This document shows positions 1-9,429 of a stretch of 64,000 nucleotides of DNA, piece after piece. Within the stretch, counting starts at the first letter, position 1. Every line of letters begins with the position of its first letter. The position numbers and the translations under genes were made by a program. Origin of the DNA: Nocardia sp. XZ_19_385 (lineage in GTDB: Bacteria > Actinomycetota > Actinomycetes > Mycobacteriales > Mycobacteriaceae); NCBI RefSeq assembly GCF_015355755.1, contig NZ_JACVEE010000002.1, forward strand, positions 806,001 to 870,000, given 5' to 3'. The notes beneath the pieces were generated by a model. It had not been told where the DNA came from, did no database searches, and saw only the letters and a list, made by a program, of their open reading frames with translations.

Positions 1-6
1 AAAACT

Positions 7-51
7 GGAACATGTTACAGACAAGCGGGCGACAAAACTGTAACGTGTTCC
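7..51 (+). promoter_or_regulatory. Paired palindromic operator and -10 box of the aldehyde dehydrogenase gene
   Basis: Two palindromes with cores AACATGTT (9-16) and AACGTGTT (42-49) lie 33 bp apart, centre to centre. Their flanks make 7-20 and 38-51 inverted copies matching at 13 of 14 positions. The AAC-N2-GTT form is typical of TetR-family operators such as the KstR/FadR group. The downstream copy overlaps a -10-like TAACGT (41-46) that ends 6 nt before the ATG at 53, so a bound repressor would block transcription directly. The regulator is not in the window; it may lie just upstream. The palindromes are seen; the regulator family is inferred. Confidence 0.6.
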
Positions 52-52
52 C

Positions 53-1498
53 ATGCATTACGACAGCTTGTTCATCGGCGGCCGTTGGACCGCGCCAGCC
101 AGTTCCGAGCGCCTCCAGGTCATCTCGCCGGCCACGGTCGAGCCGGTGGGCAGCGTCCCAGTGGTCGAACGCGCCGACGTCGACGCCGCGGTTGCCGCCG
201 CCCGGCAGGCCTTCGATTCCGGGCCCTGGCCACAGACCCCACCGGAGGAGCGCGCACAGGTTCTCACCCGCGCCGCCCGCCTGATCGAGGAGCGATCGGC
301 GGACCTGGTCGCCGCGCTCACCGCGGAAATGGGCGCCCCGCAGATGTTCGCTATGATGCTCAACCAGATTCCGGCGACCGCCGCCCTCGACACCTACGCC
401 GGCCTGGCGAAGTCGTTCCCCTGGACCGAGACTCGCACCGGCATGTTCGGCACCACCCGGGTCTCGCGGGAGCCGCGCGGCGTCGTCGCGGCGGTCACCG
501 CCTGGAATGTGCCGCTGTTCCTCGCCGTCAACAAGCTCGCCCCGGCGCTGCTCGCCGGCTGCACCGTGGTGCTCAAGCCCGCACCGCTGACTCCGTTGAC
601 CGCCAACATGATCGCCGACATCTTCACCGACGCCGGCCTGCCCGAGGGCGTGCTCTCGGTCCTGCCCGCCGAGGCCGAGGTGGCCGAGTACCTGGTCTCG
701 CATCCGGACGTGGACAAGGTGACCTTCACCGGCAGCACCGCGGTCGGCCGCAAAATCGGAGCGATCGCCACCGGCCAACTCAAGACGGTCTCACTCGAGC
801 TCGGCGGCAAGTCCGCAGCGATCATCCTGGAGGACGCGGATCTCGCCGCCGCCATTCCGCAGCTCGCCTTCTCCGGCCTGATGAACTCCGGTCAGGGCTG
901 CGTCGCCCAGACCCGGATCCTGGCGCCGCGCAGCCGCTACGACGAGATCGTGAACGCGCTCGTCGAGCACGTGAAGACCATGAAGGCCGGCGACCCCACC
1001 GACCCGAGCGTGCAACTGGGCCCGTTGATTTCGGAGGCGCAGCGCGATCGCGTCGAGGGCTACATCGCCAAGGGCAAGGAAGAGGGCGCGCGCCTGGTGC
1101 TCGGCGGCGGCCGCCCCGAGGGCGTCGAGCGGGGCTGGTTCGTGGAGCCGACGATCTTCGCCGATGTGGACAACAAGTCCACCATCGCGCAGGAGGAGAT
1201 CTTCGGACCGGTGCTGGCGGTGATTCCGTACGACACCGAGGAGGAGGCCATCGCGATCGCCAACGACTCGCAGTACGGCCTGGCCGGCTCGGTGTGGACC
1301 ACCGATATCGAGCACGGCGCCGAGATCGCCGCCAAGGTCCGCACCGGCACCTACGCGATCAACTGGTACGCCTTCGATCCGGGTGCGCCCTTCGGCGGCT
1401 ACAAGAATTCCGGCATCGGCCGGGAGAACGGCCCGGAGGGCATCGACGCGTTCTGTGAGCAGAAGTCGCTGCTGATGCCCCTCGGCTGGACCGGCTAG
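53..1498 (+). CDS. Aldehyde dehydrogenase (NAD(P)-dependent)
   Basis: This 481-residue protein has the usual length and motifs of the ALDH superfamily. It oxidises an aldehyde to the carboxylic acid with NAD(P)+. The general-base glutamate sits in ELGGKSA (Glu249), the nucleophile in NSGQGC (Cys283), and the cofactor motif is FTGSTAVG. A C-terminal PFGGYKNSGIGRE stretch is also typical. The substrate cannot be read from sequence; geranial- and betaine-type enzymes look similar. The ATG is chosen because a TAACGT -10-like box ends 6 nt upstream, which suggests a leaderless mRNA. The stop overlaps the convergent small gene by 4 nt. The paired palindrome before the start points to a TetR-type repressor. 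Confidence 0.93.
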   Translation: MHYDSLFIGGRWTAPASSERLQVISPATVEPVGSVPVVERADVDAAVAAARQAFDSGPWPQTPPEERAQVLTRAARLIEERSADLVAALTAEMGAPQMFAMMLNQIPATAALDTYAGLAKSFPWTETRTGMFGTTRVSREPRGVVAAVTAWNVPLFLAVNKLAPALLAGCTVVLKPAPLTPLTANMIADIFTDAGLPEGVLSVLPAEAEVAEYLVSHPDVDKVTFTGSTAVGRKIGAIATGQLKTVSLELGGKSAAIILEDADLAAAIPQLAFSGLMNSGQGCVAQTRILAPRSRYDEIVNALVEHVKTMKAGDPTDPSVQLGPLISEAQRDRVEGYIAKGKEEGARLVLGGGRPEGVERGWFVEPTIFADVDNKSTIAQEEIFGPVLAVIPYDTEEEAIAIANDSQYGLAGSVWTTDIEHGAEIAAKVRTGTYAINWYAFDPGAPFGGYKNSGIGRENGPEGIDAFCEQKSLLMPLGWTG

Positions 1499-1686
1499 TC
1501 CGGCATAACCACACGTAGAGCGGGCTGTCCGTCCGGAGTTTGCGCGTCGACGACCTCGACCCGCCAGCCGGGCGGCAGTACCGCCTCCAGCCGTCCCGCG
1601 GCGCGGCGTAGCGGCGTGCTCGCGTCGGCGAGGTCCAGACCTGTCACCATCGGGGTCTGCGGGCCGCCGAACTCCAGATCGGTCAT
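1495..1686 (-). CDS. Small hypothetical protein (63 aa)
   Basis: The frame encodes 63 residues starting MTDLEFGG, preceded by a good ribosome binding site (GAGAGGTGG). A longer upstream extension is open but looks non-coding. I do not recognise a family. The C-terminal part, with LPPGWRVEVVDAQ and ALRVVMPD, could form a small beta-rich unit. It is convergent with the aldehyde dehydrogenase, overlapping its stop by 4 nt, so the two are not co-transcribed. Confidence 0.55.
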   Translation of the reverse strand: MTDLEFGGPQTPMVTGLDLADASTPLRRAAGRLEAVLPPGWRVEVVDAQTPDGQPALRVVMPD

Positions 1687-1865
1687 GCTCAAACCACCTC
1701 TCGATCGGAAGCAGTTCAGCCGATAGCTAACGCTCAGCGTCCGGGCTGGACAGTCGTCGTTGACTGGTCGGCGCAAGCATAGGTCACCGTCGAGCAAACC
1801 TCGCACAATAGGCAGACGACCGGAACCGGTATCCCCGGCTGCTCGCAAAGCCGTTGCCCGCCAAC

Positions 1866-1902
1866 AAAAACCGCCCGCACCGTTCGAAAACGGTGCGGGC
1901 GG
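1866..1902 (-). terminator. Rho-independent terminator of pckG
   Basis: A perfect 14-bp stem (1871-1884 with 1889-1902) has a CGAA loop. On the minus strand it is followed by a run of five T (1866-1870). It lies 35 bp past the pckG stop. Confidence 0.88.
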
Positions 1903-1937
1903 TTGGCATTTCGTTCACATAGCGCAGCAGGCCGGGA

Positions 1938-3764
1938 TCAGCCCAGGCGCTCCTTGAGCGCCTCGAACTGGTCGCGCACGCCGGAGGGCAGCTTGTCGCC
2001 GACGAACTCGAACCACTCCTCGATCATCGGGATCTCCTTGCGCCACTCCTCGGCGTTCACCGCGAGCGCCTCGTCCACATCGGCGGTGTCGACGTCCAGG
2101 CCCTCGAGGTCGAGGTTGGCGGCATGCGGCACATTGCCGATCGGGGTGGCCTCGGCCTCGGCCGAGCCCTCGATGCGGCCGACGATCCACTCCAGCACGC
2201 GGGAGTTCTCGCCGAATCCGGGCCACAGGAAGCGGCCGTCGGCGCCGCGGCGGAACCAGTTGACGTAGAAGATCTTCGGCAGCTTGTCCGCGTCCGCGTT
2301 CTTGCCGAGCGAGATCCAGTGGTTCATGTAGTCACCGACGTGGTAGCCCAGGAAGGGCAGCATCGCCATCGGGTCGCGGCGCACGGTGCCGACCTTGCCC
2401 TCGGCGGCGGCGGTCTGCTCCGAGGACATGGTGGCGCCCATGAACACGCCGTGCTCCCAGTCGAAGGACTCGGTCACCAGCGGGATGGTGGTCTTGCGGC
2501 GGCCGCCGAACAGGATCGCCGAGATCGGCACGCCCTGCGGGTCGTCCCATTCCGGGGCCAGCGTCGGGCACTGCGACATCGGCGTGCAGTAGCGCGAGTT
2601 CGGGTGCGCGGCAAGGGTTTCGGTCTCCCGCAGGTACCAGTCGTTGCCCTTCCAGTCGATCAGGTGATCGGGCTCGCCTTCCAGGCCCTCCCACCAGATG
2701 TCGCCGTTGTCGGTCATCGCGACGTTGGTGTAGACGGTGTTGCCCGCGTCGATGGTGGCCATCGCGTTCGGGTTGGAGGAGTGGTTGGTGCCGGGCGCGA
2801 CGCCGAAGAAACCGAACTCCGGGTTGACCGCGTACAGGCGGCCGTCCTTGCCGAACCGCATCCAGGCGATGTCGTCGCCCAAGGTCTCCGCGCGCCAGCC
2901 GGGAACCGTCGGCTGCAGCATCGCGAGGTTGGTCTTACCGCAGGCCGATGGGAAGGCCGCGGCGATGTAGTAGGCCTTGTTCTCCGGGGAGATCAGCTTG
3001 AGGATCAGCATGTGCTCGGCCAGCCAGCCCTCGTCGTGCGCCATCGCCGAGGCGATACGCAGCGAGTAGCACTTCTTGCCGAGCAGGGCGTTGCCGCCGT
3101 AACCGGAACCGTAGGACCAGATCTCGCGGTCCTCGGGGAAGTGGGTGATGTACTTGGTGTCGTTGCACGGCCACGGCACGTCGGCCTGGCCCTCGGCCAG
3201 CGGCGCGCCGACGGAGTGCAGGCACTTCACGAACGGCTTGTCCGTGCCCAGCTTCTCCAGCGCGGCCGCGCCCATGCGGGTCATCACGCGCATCGACACC
3301 ACGACGTACTCGGAATCGGTGAGCTCGACGCCCAGTTTGGGATCCTCGGCGCCGAGCGGGCCCATGCAGAACGGCACCACATATAAAGTGCGGCCCTTCA
3401 TCGAGCCGCGGTACAGCTCGGTCATGGTGGCGCGCATCTCGGCGGGGTCGACCCAGTTGTTGGTCGGGCCGGCGTCGGCTTCGGACTTGGAACAGATGTA
3501 GGTGCGGGATTCGACACGCGCCACATCGGAGGGATCGGAGAGGGCCAGGAACGAGTTCGGCTTCTTCTTCTCGTCGAGCTTCTTGAAAGTGCCCGCTGCG
3601 ACGAGTTGAGCGGTTAGTCGATCCCACTCTTCGTCGGAACCGTCCGCCCAGACCACCCGCTCCGGCTGGGTGAGCTCTGCGACTTCCTGTACCCAGGCGA
3701 GCAGTTCGCGGTGCGCGGTAGGCGCGTTGCCGTCGGACAGACCAGGAATGGTCGCTGAGGTCAT
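1938..3764 (-). CDS. pckG: Phosphoenolpyruvate carboxykinase (GTP)
   Basis: The enzyme converts oxaloacetate and GTP to phosphoenolpyruvate, GDP and CO2, the first step of gluconeogenesis from fatty acids or amino acids. At 608 residues it has the standard length of the GTP-dependent family. The nucleotide-binding loop with the reactive cysteine, FPSACGKTN, is at 271-279 (Cys275). The late motif [13 protein letters not shown] is also characteristic. The ATG follows a strong AGGAGAG site. A terminator follows the stop. The gene sits next to the two GTPase-like genes exactly as Rv0211 sits next to Rv0210/Rv0209, so orthology is very likely. Confidence 0.97.
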   Translation of the reverse strand: MTSATIPGLSDGNAPTAHRELLAWVQEVAELTQPERVVWADGSDEEWDRLTAQLVAAGTFKKLDEKKKPNSFLALSDPSDVARVESRTYICSKSEADAGPTNNWVDPAEMRATMTELYRGSMKGRTLYVVPFCMGPLGAEDPKLGVELTDSEYVVVSMRVMTRMGAAALEKLGTDKPFVKCLHSVGAPLAEGQADVPWPCNDTKYITHFPEDREIWSYGSGYGGNALLGKKCYSLRIASAMAHDEGWLAEHMLILKLISPENKAYYIAAAFPSACGKTNLAMLQPTVPGWRAETLGDDIAWMRFGKDGRLYAVNPEFGFFGVAPGTNHSSNPNAMATIDAGNTVYTNVAMTDNGDIWWEGLEGEPDHLIDWKGNDWYLRETETLAAHPNSRYCTPMSQCPTLAPEWDDPQGVPISAILFGGRRKTTIPLVTESFDWEHGVFMGATMSSEQTAAAEGKVGTVRRDPMAMLPFLGYHVGDYMNHWISLGKNADADKLPKIFYVNWFRRGADGRFLWPGFGENSRVLEWIVGRIEGSAEAEATPIGNVPHAANLDLEGLDVDTADVDEALAVNAEEWRKEIPMIEEWFEFVGDKLPSGVRDQFEALKERLG

Positions 3765-4034
3765 GAAAACTCTCCTGAGATGGGCGGCTCGAGGCGCTTA
3801 CGCCCGCCTGGCCGACCATTCGAGCGACCTGCAAGCAGTCGCTACGATAGGCCATTGACCAGCCCGAACGCACCAAGCGCCACCATTGGCGGTGAAGGCT
3901 CCCGCTACGACCAGTCGTAAAGCGCGCCCCGGCTGGACGGCGTACAAGGACGAAGCGGACGCCCAGGTTCCTGCCTAGAGGTTAACGCGGTATGACGACC
4001 AGTACGGAATCGGGTGCTGTCTTATTACCCACTC

Positions 4035-5582
4035 TTAGGCCGGATCAACAGGGCTGAGTTGTTGATCCAGCGTGTCGACATCGCGTTTACAGGCGGCGAG
4101 TTGCCCTGGCTGCTCGGCGCCCGCACGGCGGATTCTGGCCTCCAATTCGGCCACTCGACGGTCGGTTTCGAGGATACGCGCGGCGCTGGCGCGCACCACC
4201 TGGTCGGCCAGTTCGGTCTCCGACTCCACCAGGGCCGTAGCAACCCGCTGTTCCAGTTGCGCTTTGACGTTGACCAGCGCGTCGGCGACCCATTGCCGGA
4301 CGTGCGCGCGGTCGGCAACCTGGCGGCGGGCCCGCACCACCCACCACGCGACCAGCGCGCCGAGCAGCAGCGTTACCGGAATACTCGCGAAATCCAGGGC
4401 CGGCACCAGGGCCAGCGGAGCCACCAGCAGGCGGCCGAGACCGACGCCGGCCGACGCGCCGAGGGCGACCATCAAGTGATCTTCGACACCTCGGTGCCGG
4501 GGTTCCGGGTCGGGGCCGACCCGCGGGGCCGGATCGCGGCGCCGGTGCCGGAGGTCGGTAGCACCGTCGAGGCGGTCGGCGAGGACGGCCAGCCTGCGGT
4601 CGATCTGCTGGTCCAGGGCCCCGGTCAGCTCGGTTACCGCCTGCTGCAGGCGATCCGGGTAAGCGGTCAGTTCTTTCGGGCGCAGCCGGTCGAGTTCGGC
4701 GCGTGCGCCCACGTGTAGCGAACGGACCTGGGAGCCGACCTCGGTCATCAGATCGACCCGGGCCAGGTGCAGCTGTCCACGCAGCGCCGCCATCACACTG
4801 GCGCGGCCGCCGTCGCGGCCGGCGAGCAGCGTCGCGCGCTCCTCGCGCCAGCGGTCCACTTCGGTTGCGGCCCGCAGTTTCTCGACCTGGCCGACGATGC
4901 GCCGGCGGGTGTCGGTCAGGACGCGGGTGGTGACGGCCGCGAATCGGCCGTCGCCCGGGGTCCCGGTGGCGGCGGAGGTCAGCGCGGTGTGCAGCGCGGT
5001 GAGGCCGGAGCGGTCCAGCAGGCTGGCGTCGTCGGTGGCGCGGGCGGCGGCGGCGAGTTTTGCCGACACCGGGAGGATGTCGAGGGCGTCGTAGCCGTGG
5101 GCGTTGAGCAGCTCCTGGTTGTGCTGGCGCACCGAACGCCAGTCGCTGTAAGCGTGGATGGCGTTCATGGCGAGCAGGATTCGGATGTCGTCGGCGCGCA
5201 GGCGGCGCAGCAGATCGAGGGTGCCGGTGCCGAGGGTGTTGCCCGCGTCGAGCAGGACCAGCACGACCGTGTTCGGCGCCGCGCCCGATGGGGAGGTGTG
5301 CTCCACCGCGACGCCCGGATCGGGCATGGGGTCGGTGAGGTCGATGCGGGGTTCGAAGCGCGCCAGTTCGGTGCGCAGCAGCGTGGTGTTGGCGTCATCG
5401 GGTCCGATCAGGGTGACGGTCGCCGCCCCGCCCCCCGCACGCATTGCCTTCAACAGCGCCGCGCCTTGCGGATTCCAGCGCGCCACGATCTTCTCGACCT
5501 CGGGCGAAATCATCGGGTCGGGCGCTGCCGCAGGCGTTTCCGGACCGGGCGCGGCCGAATCCGGCCGCTCAGAGTCCGGCAC
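4035..5582 (-). CDS. Membrane-anchored GTPase-like protein lacking a P-loop (Rv0210-like)
   Basis: The 515-residue product has a Pro/Ala-rich start, then a domain resembling the GTPase fold (VTLIGPDDANTTLL, VVLVLLDAG), but no GxxxxGK[ST] loop and no clear NKxD. A helical middle is followed by a hydrophobic hairpin (about residues 375-420) and a C-terminal segment with coiled-coil character. This order resembles dynamin-like proteins, in which helices follow the G domain and a membrane paddle is present. The GTG start lies inside the end of the upstream GTPase gene (14-nt overlap) behind GGGAG, so translation is coupled. It probably works as the inactive partner of that GTPase in envelope membrane remodelling. 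Position and length fit Rv0210; the function is inferred. Confidence 0.7.
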   Translation of the reverse strand: MPDSERPDSAAPGPETPAAAPDPMISPEVEKIVARWNPQGAALLKAMRAGGGAATVTLIGPDDANTTLLRTELARFEPRIDLTDPMPDPGVAVEHTSPSGAAPNTVVLVLLDAGNTLGTGTLDLLRRLRADDIRILLAMNAIHAYSDWRSVRQHNQELLNAHGYDALDILPVSAKLAAAARATDDASLLDRSGLTALHTALTSAATGTPGDGRFAAVTTRVLTDTRRRIVGQVEKLRAATEVDRWREERATLLAGRDGGRASVMAALRGQLHLARVDLMTEVGSQVRSLHVGARAELDRLRPKELTAYPDRLQQAVTELTGALDQQIDRRLAVLADRLDGATDLRHRRRDPAPRVGPDPEPRHRGVEDHLMVALGASAGVGLGRLLVAPLALVPALDFASIPVTLLLGALVAWWVVRARRQVADRAHVRQWVADALVNVKAQLEQRVATALVESETELADQVVRASAARILETDRRVAELEARIRRAGAEQPGQLAACKRDVDTLDQQLSPVDPA

Positions 5583-6705
5583 TGCTCATTCGCTCCCATA
5601 GCCGGACGTACCCGTTGTGCACGCGCAGCGCGGCACGGCGGGCTGCCGGGGACATGTCACTGGAGACGACCGCGCGCCAGCGGGCGGCCCGGTGCAGCGC
5701 GTCGTCGGCGTCGGCGGCCGCGGGCGAGGGATAGCCGGCGGCCAGATGCGCGACGGACGGATTGGCCACACCCGCGCACAGGGCGGTCCACATGGCGTCG
5801 TCGCTGTCGAGGTAGCCCTCGATCAGGTCGCGGGCCCGGCCGTGCACACCGGGGACCGCGCGGGCCGCGAGCCGTGCGAGTTCGTCGAGCATCTCGCCGC
5901 CGCGCAGCGCGGTGACCTGCTCGTAGCGGCGATGCAGCAGGCGATGCAGTGGATCGACACCGCTGACCGCGTGCAGGATCTGGATGACCTGATGTCCGGA
6001 CAGGCCGGGGTCCCGGCGCAGCGCGCTCAACGCACAGGTGATGCCGTAGAAATCCCAGCGCTCCAGCAGTTGTTCGCGTTCGGCCACATCGGGGCCGAGG
6101 GTCGGTGAGGTGAACAGGTCCGAGGACAGCGTCAGCGACGGGTCCCCCGACTCGGCGAGCCGGCGCAGCGTGACCAGCTCGGGTTCGGACACCGCACCGG
6201 AGCGGGTGCGCACGGCCAGCGAGGCGACCACCGGCAGCACCACGATCCCCAGTTCCCGGCTGTACTGATCGGCGGCGAATACGGCATCGGCCCAGCGGGT
6301 CCCGATGGCGTCGGCCTTGTTCAGCACCACGACGGTGCGTTCCGGCGGCAGCGCGTCCAGGATCCGGCGGTCGGCGGGCAGCGGCGAACCGGACAGCACG
6401 TAGACGACGAGGTCGGCGTCGATCACCGGATCAGATTGGCCGGGTTCGTCCACCGGGCCGGTCTCCGCGGCCGACATCAGCGCCAGCGCGTGCAGCACCG
6501 TGGTGCGGCCCGCATGCGCGCGCCCGGTGACCTGGATGCGCGGCGGACGGCGCCAGGAGTTCACCGCGACACCGGCCTGATATCCGATCTGGGGATCCGC
6601 CCCGGACGCCTGTAACTGGACGAGCAGCTGATCCAGCTGATCGTGTTCCCGGGTCGGCACTCCGCGCTCCCGCGGTTGCCCATTGAATTCGGTCGCTGTC
6701 GGCAA
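5569..6705 (-). CDS. Dynamin-like GTPase with variant P-loop (Rv0209-like)
   Basis: The 378-residue product carries a G1-like loop GRAHAGRT (61-68), where Arg replaces the usual Lys, and a recognisable G4 motif NKAD (129-132). It therefore belongs to the P-loop GTPase fold, although nucleotide binding may be altered. The C-terminal half is helical, with no obvious membrane segment. It is the first gene of a two-gene operon; the partner starts inside its 3' end. The start used is a TTG with AGGGGG 9 nt upstream; a GTG at 6660 behind GGGAG would give 363 residues, closer to the 361 of Rv0209. A role with the partner protein at the membrane is inferred. Confidence 0.7.
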   Translation of the reverse strand: MPTATEFNGQPRERGVPTREHDQLDQLLVQLQASGADPQIGYQAGVAVNSWRRPPRIQVTGRAHAGRTTVLHALALMSAAETGPVDEPGQSDPVIDADLVVYVLSGSPLPADRRILDALPPERTVVVLNKADAIGTRWADAVFAADQYSRELGIVVLPVVASLAVRTRSGAVSEPELVTLRRLAESGDPSLTLSSDLFTSPTLGPDVAEREQLLERWDFYGITCALSALRRDPGLSGHQVIQILHAVSGVDPLHRLLHRRYEQVTALRGGEMLDELARLAARAVPGVHGRARDLIEGYLDSDDAMWTALCAGVANPSVAHLAAGYPSPAAADADDALHRAARWRAVVSSDMSPAARRAALRVHNGYVRLWERMSSAGL

Positions 6706-6780
6706 GGCTCCATACCCCCTTCTCCCTGCGCGATTCTGTCAGACGCGGCGTCGGCGCACGCGCCGACCACGCCCTTTGGT

Positions 6781-7563
6781 TCAGCGTTTGGCCAGGTATT
6801 TGTTGACCGTGCGGGTGGCCCAGTTGGGCGAGTACTTGCCCGCCGCGGCCAGCAGCTTGGCCTGGACGCCGATCTCGTAGTGCACCTTCGGCAGCCGGCC
6901 GCGCTTGCTGACGGCGGCCCAGATACCGCTCGCCACGTCCGCCGCGGTCAGGTGGACGCCGAGGGATTGCGTGGTCCCGGTCTCCACGCCGTCCACCATG
7001 GCGGTGGCGACGAACAGCGGCCAGATCGCCAGCACCCGGATGTCGTGGCGTTCCCATTCCAGATCCAGTGCCTCGGTGAGGCTTTTTACCGCGGACTTGG
7101 AGGCGCCGTAGCTGCTGAGTTCGGGCTGGCCGTAGATCGCCGAGGCCGAGCACAGGTTCACCACCTGTGCGCCCGGGGTGTCCCGGAGATAAGGGAAGGC
7201 GGCGTGCGTGCCGTTGATGACGCCGACGACGTTGACTTCGATGATGGCGCGGTGCACGGCCGGTTCGATGTCTTCGAACGCGCCCGCGCGCAGGATGCCC
7301 GCGTTGTTGATCAGGATGTCGAGCCGGCCTGTCGCGTCATGGAATTCGGCGAGGCGCTCGGACCACTGCGTGGCGTTCGTCACATCAAGGACGCCGGTGT
7401 GCACCGTGCCACCGGCCTCGGTGAGCTCCGCGGCCAGGCGGGAGAGGCCCACTTCGTCGATGTCGTACGCGCCGACCTGATAGCCCTGCGCAGCGAAAAG
7501 CAGTGCCGTGGCCCGCCCGATACCCGCGGCCGCACCGGTGATGAACACCGTCGGTGAGTTCAT
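6781..7563 (-). CDS. Short-chain dehydrogenase/reductase
   Basis: This 260-residue classical SDR uses NAD(P)(H) for a carbonyl/alcohol or related redox step. The cofactor motif TGAAAGIG is near the N-terminus, NNAG follows, and the catalytic YGASK is near residue 160. Substrate is unknown. A -10-like TAGACT (7570-7575) ends 6 nt before the ATG and there is no ribosome binding site, so a leaderless transcript is likely. It is divergent from the lipase gene, with a 213-bp intergenic region between them. Confidence 0.9.
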   Translation of the reverse strand: MNSPTVFITGAAAGIGRATALLFAAQGYQVGAYDIDEVGLSRLAAELTEAGGTVHTGVLDVTNATQWSERLAEFHDATGRLDILINNAGILRAGAFEDIEPAVHRAIIEVNVVGVINGTHAAFPYLRDTPGAQVVNLCSASAIYGQPELSSYGASKSAVKSLTEALDLEWERHDIRVLAIWPLFVATAMVDGVETGTTQSLGVHLTAADVASGIWAAVSKRGRLPKVHYEIGVQAKLLAAAGKYSPNWATRTVNKYLAKR

Positions 7564-7776
7564 GGGCGCAGTCTAGTGCCGCCTACCAGTCCTATAACCA
7601 GGGTTCACAGACACCTCGCACTCCCATACGCTCGAAGCGAAGATCAGTATGAGTAATGGTGCGTACCAGTCGTTTTCGAACAATATGCACTTTTTGTGCC
7701 GCTGGGCGGAACAGACATCGAAGCTGAACCGATAATCAGGAAAGTCCGTCCATCAGGGCGGGCGGGGAGGCTTGTG

Positions 7777-9237
7777 ATGAGCATCGACGCCATTACCGAC
7801 ACCGCGCCACAGCGCATGCGCGAGCACCGGATCAGCGCGACGCCCGCCCGCGGCAACGCCGCCCAGGTCCTGCTGAACTCCGCGCAGATCCTGGTGAATT
7901 CCGCCCAGATCCTGCTGAATTCGGCGCAGCTGCTGTCGAGCAAGACCCCGCCGCTGCCCAGCGCGGACCCGTTCCACCGGCCGCCCAAGGGATTCGCGAA
8001 CCGTCCCGCCGGTACCGTCCTGCGCAGCCGAAAGATCGAACTCGCCCTGTTCGGTGTTGTACCGCAGCAGGTTTCGGCCTGGCAGCTGCTCTACCGCAGC
8101 ACCGATATGCACGGCGAGCCCGAGGCCGCCGTCACCACGGTGCTGCTGCCCGCGGGCGCGGACCCGGCGGAAAATCGGCCGCTGCTCGCCTTCCAGACCG
8201 CGATGGACGCGGTCACCGAGAAGTGCGCACCCTCCTACGCTTTGCGCCGCGGCGCGCGCGCCATCGGCGCGGTCACCCAGTTCGAATGGCTGCTCGTCGC
8301 CAACGCGCTGCGCCGCGGCTGGGCGGTGTCGATCGCCGATCACGAAGGGCCGCACGGGAATTTCGGCGCGCCCCGCGAACCCGGCTACCGCGCACTCGAC
8401 GGTGTCCGCGCCGCCCTGAATTTCGCGCCGCTCGGGCTGCATGCCGGCACCCAGGTCGCGGCCTGGGGTTACTCCGGTGGCGGCATGGCCAGTTCCTGGC
8501 TGGCCGAGATGGCGCCGACCTACGCGCCGGAGCTCAATATCGTCGGCGCGGTGCTCGGCGCGCCGGTCGGCGACCCGGGCCAGGTCTTCCTGCGGCTCAA
8601 CGGAACTCCCTTCGCCGGGCTGCCCGCCGTCGTCATCGCGGCCCTGCACAAGCTCTATCCCGCGCTCGGCGCCGTGGTCCGCGAGGGCCTCACCGCCGAC
8701 GGGCACAAGTTCGTCGCGCACGCGGAAAGCTCCACCCCCGTCGGCTCGATCGTCGGGCTCGCCAACAAGAAGCTCGGCGACTTCCTCACCGGCGAGCCGC
8801 TGGAGCAGATGCTCGACGCCCCCGAGTTCAAAGCCATGTTCGATGATCTGCGTCTGGGCAACTCCACCCCCAGTTGTCCGCTGCTGGTGGTGCAACCGGT
8901 GCACGATCAGGTCATCCACATGGATGGCGTAGACGGACAGGTGACGCGTTACCGCGCGGGCGGCGCGAACGTGACCTACGTCCGCGACCGCCTCAGCGAG
9001 CACTTCTCCATGCTGGTGCTGCACACCCCGATCAGCCTGGCCTGGCTCGCTGACCGTCTCGCCGGGGAGCCCGCTACCGCTGATACCGACATCACAGTCT
9101 GGTCGGTCCTCGCCTCCTCGGCCGGAATACGCGGACTGCTGGAGATGGCATCGACAACAGCTCGCGTCGTGCTGGGTCAGCCGCTCCGCGACCAAACTGG
9201 GCATCCGATCTCCATCACGCGTGAACGGGCAGCCTGA
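7777..9237 (+). CDS. LIP-family (secretory-type) lipase with repeated N-terminus
   Basis: The 486-residue protein belongs to the actinobacterial/fungal secretory lipase family, which hydrolyses acylglycerols or related esters. The nucleophile elbow is GYSGGG (231-236, Ser233); HDQV and the EH of SEHFSML near the C-terminus are likely acid and His positions. There is no classical signal peptide. Instead, residues 29-54 hold three to four copies of a seven-residue unit close to AQILLNS, which would form an amphipathic Leu-rich helix. The ATG at 7777 follows GGGGAGG by 6 nt; a GTG directly upstream (7774) is an alternative. Intracellular triacylglycerol turnover or export by a non-Sec route are both possible. 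Confidence 0.85.
   Translation: MSIDAITDTAPQRMREHRISATPARGNAAQVLLNSAQILVNSAQILLNSAQLLSSKTPPLPSADPFHRPPKGFANRPAGTVLRSRKIELALFGVVPQQVSAWQLLYRSTDMHGEPEAAVTTVLLPAGADPAENRPLLAFQTAMDAVTEKCAPSYALRRGARAIGAVTQFEWLLVANALRRGWAVSIADHEGPHGNFGAPREPGYRALDGVRAALNFAPLGLHAGTQVAAWGYSGGGMASSWLAEMAPTYAPELNIVGAVLGAPVGDPGQVFLRLNGTPFAGLPAVVIAALHKLYPALGAVVREGLTADGHKFVAHAESSTPVGSIVGLANKKLGDFLTGEPLEQMLDAPEFKAMFDDLRLGNSTPSCPLLVVQPVHDQVIHMDGVDGQVTRYRAGGANVTYVRDRLSEHFSMLVLHTPISLAWLADRLAGEPATADTDITVWSVLASSAGIRGLLEMASTTARVVLGQPLRDQTGHPISITRERAA
7861..7944 (+). repeat. 21-bp tandem repeat in the lipase N-terminal coding region
   Basis: Units begin at 7861, 7882, 7903 and, less well conserved, 7924. Each encodes a version of AQ(V/I/L)L(L/V)NS. 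The first three differ mainly at third codon positions, so protein sequence is conserved above DNA sequence. Confidence 0.8.
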
Positions 9238-9429
9238 AATCGGGCACAGGCAGCCGGAAATGTTGGGCGATGACCGATTTCGCAAGAACATGGGTAACTC
9301 ACCGGGGACGGGCTGAGGCAACCGATCAGGAAACCGTCGGCCGCCAACGGTGACTTGCCCCGCGCCTGGGTCTGGCCTGAAGACCCGGGGAGGCGGAACT
9401 GCGGCGGAGGAGCAGGGCACAATGGACGC

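Noticed and set aside
2124..3386. Plus-strand frame opposite pckG
   Set aside because: pckG is certain on the other strand; the frame is a shadow.
7861..7944. 21-bp tandem repeat as a CRISPR-like array
   Set aside because: Units abut with no spacers and encode a conserved peptide within the lipase frame.
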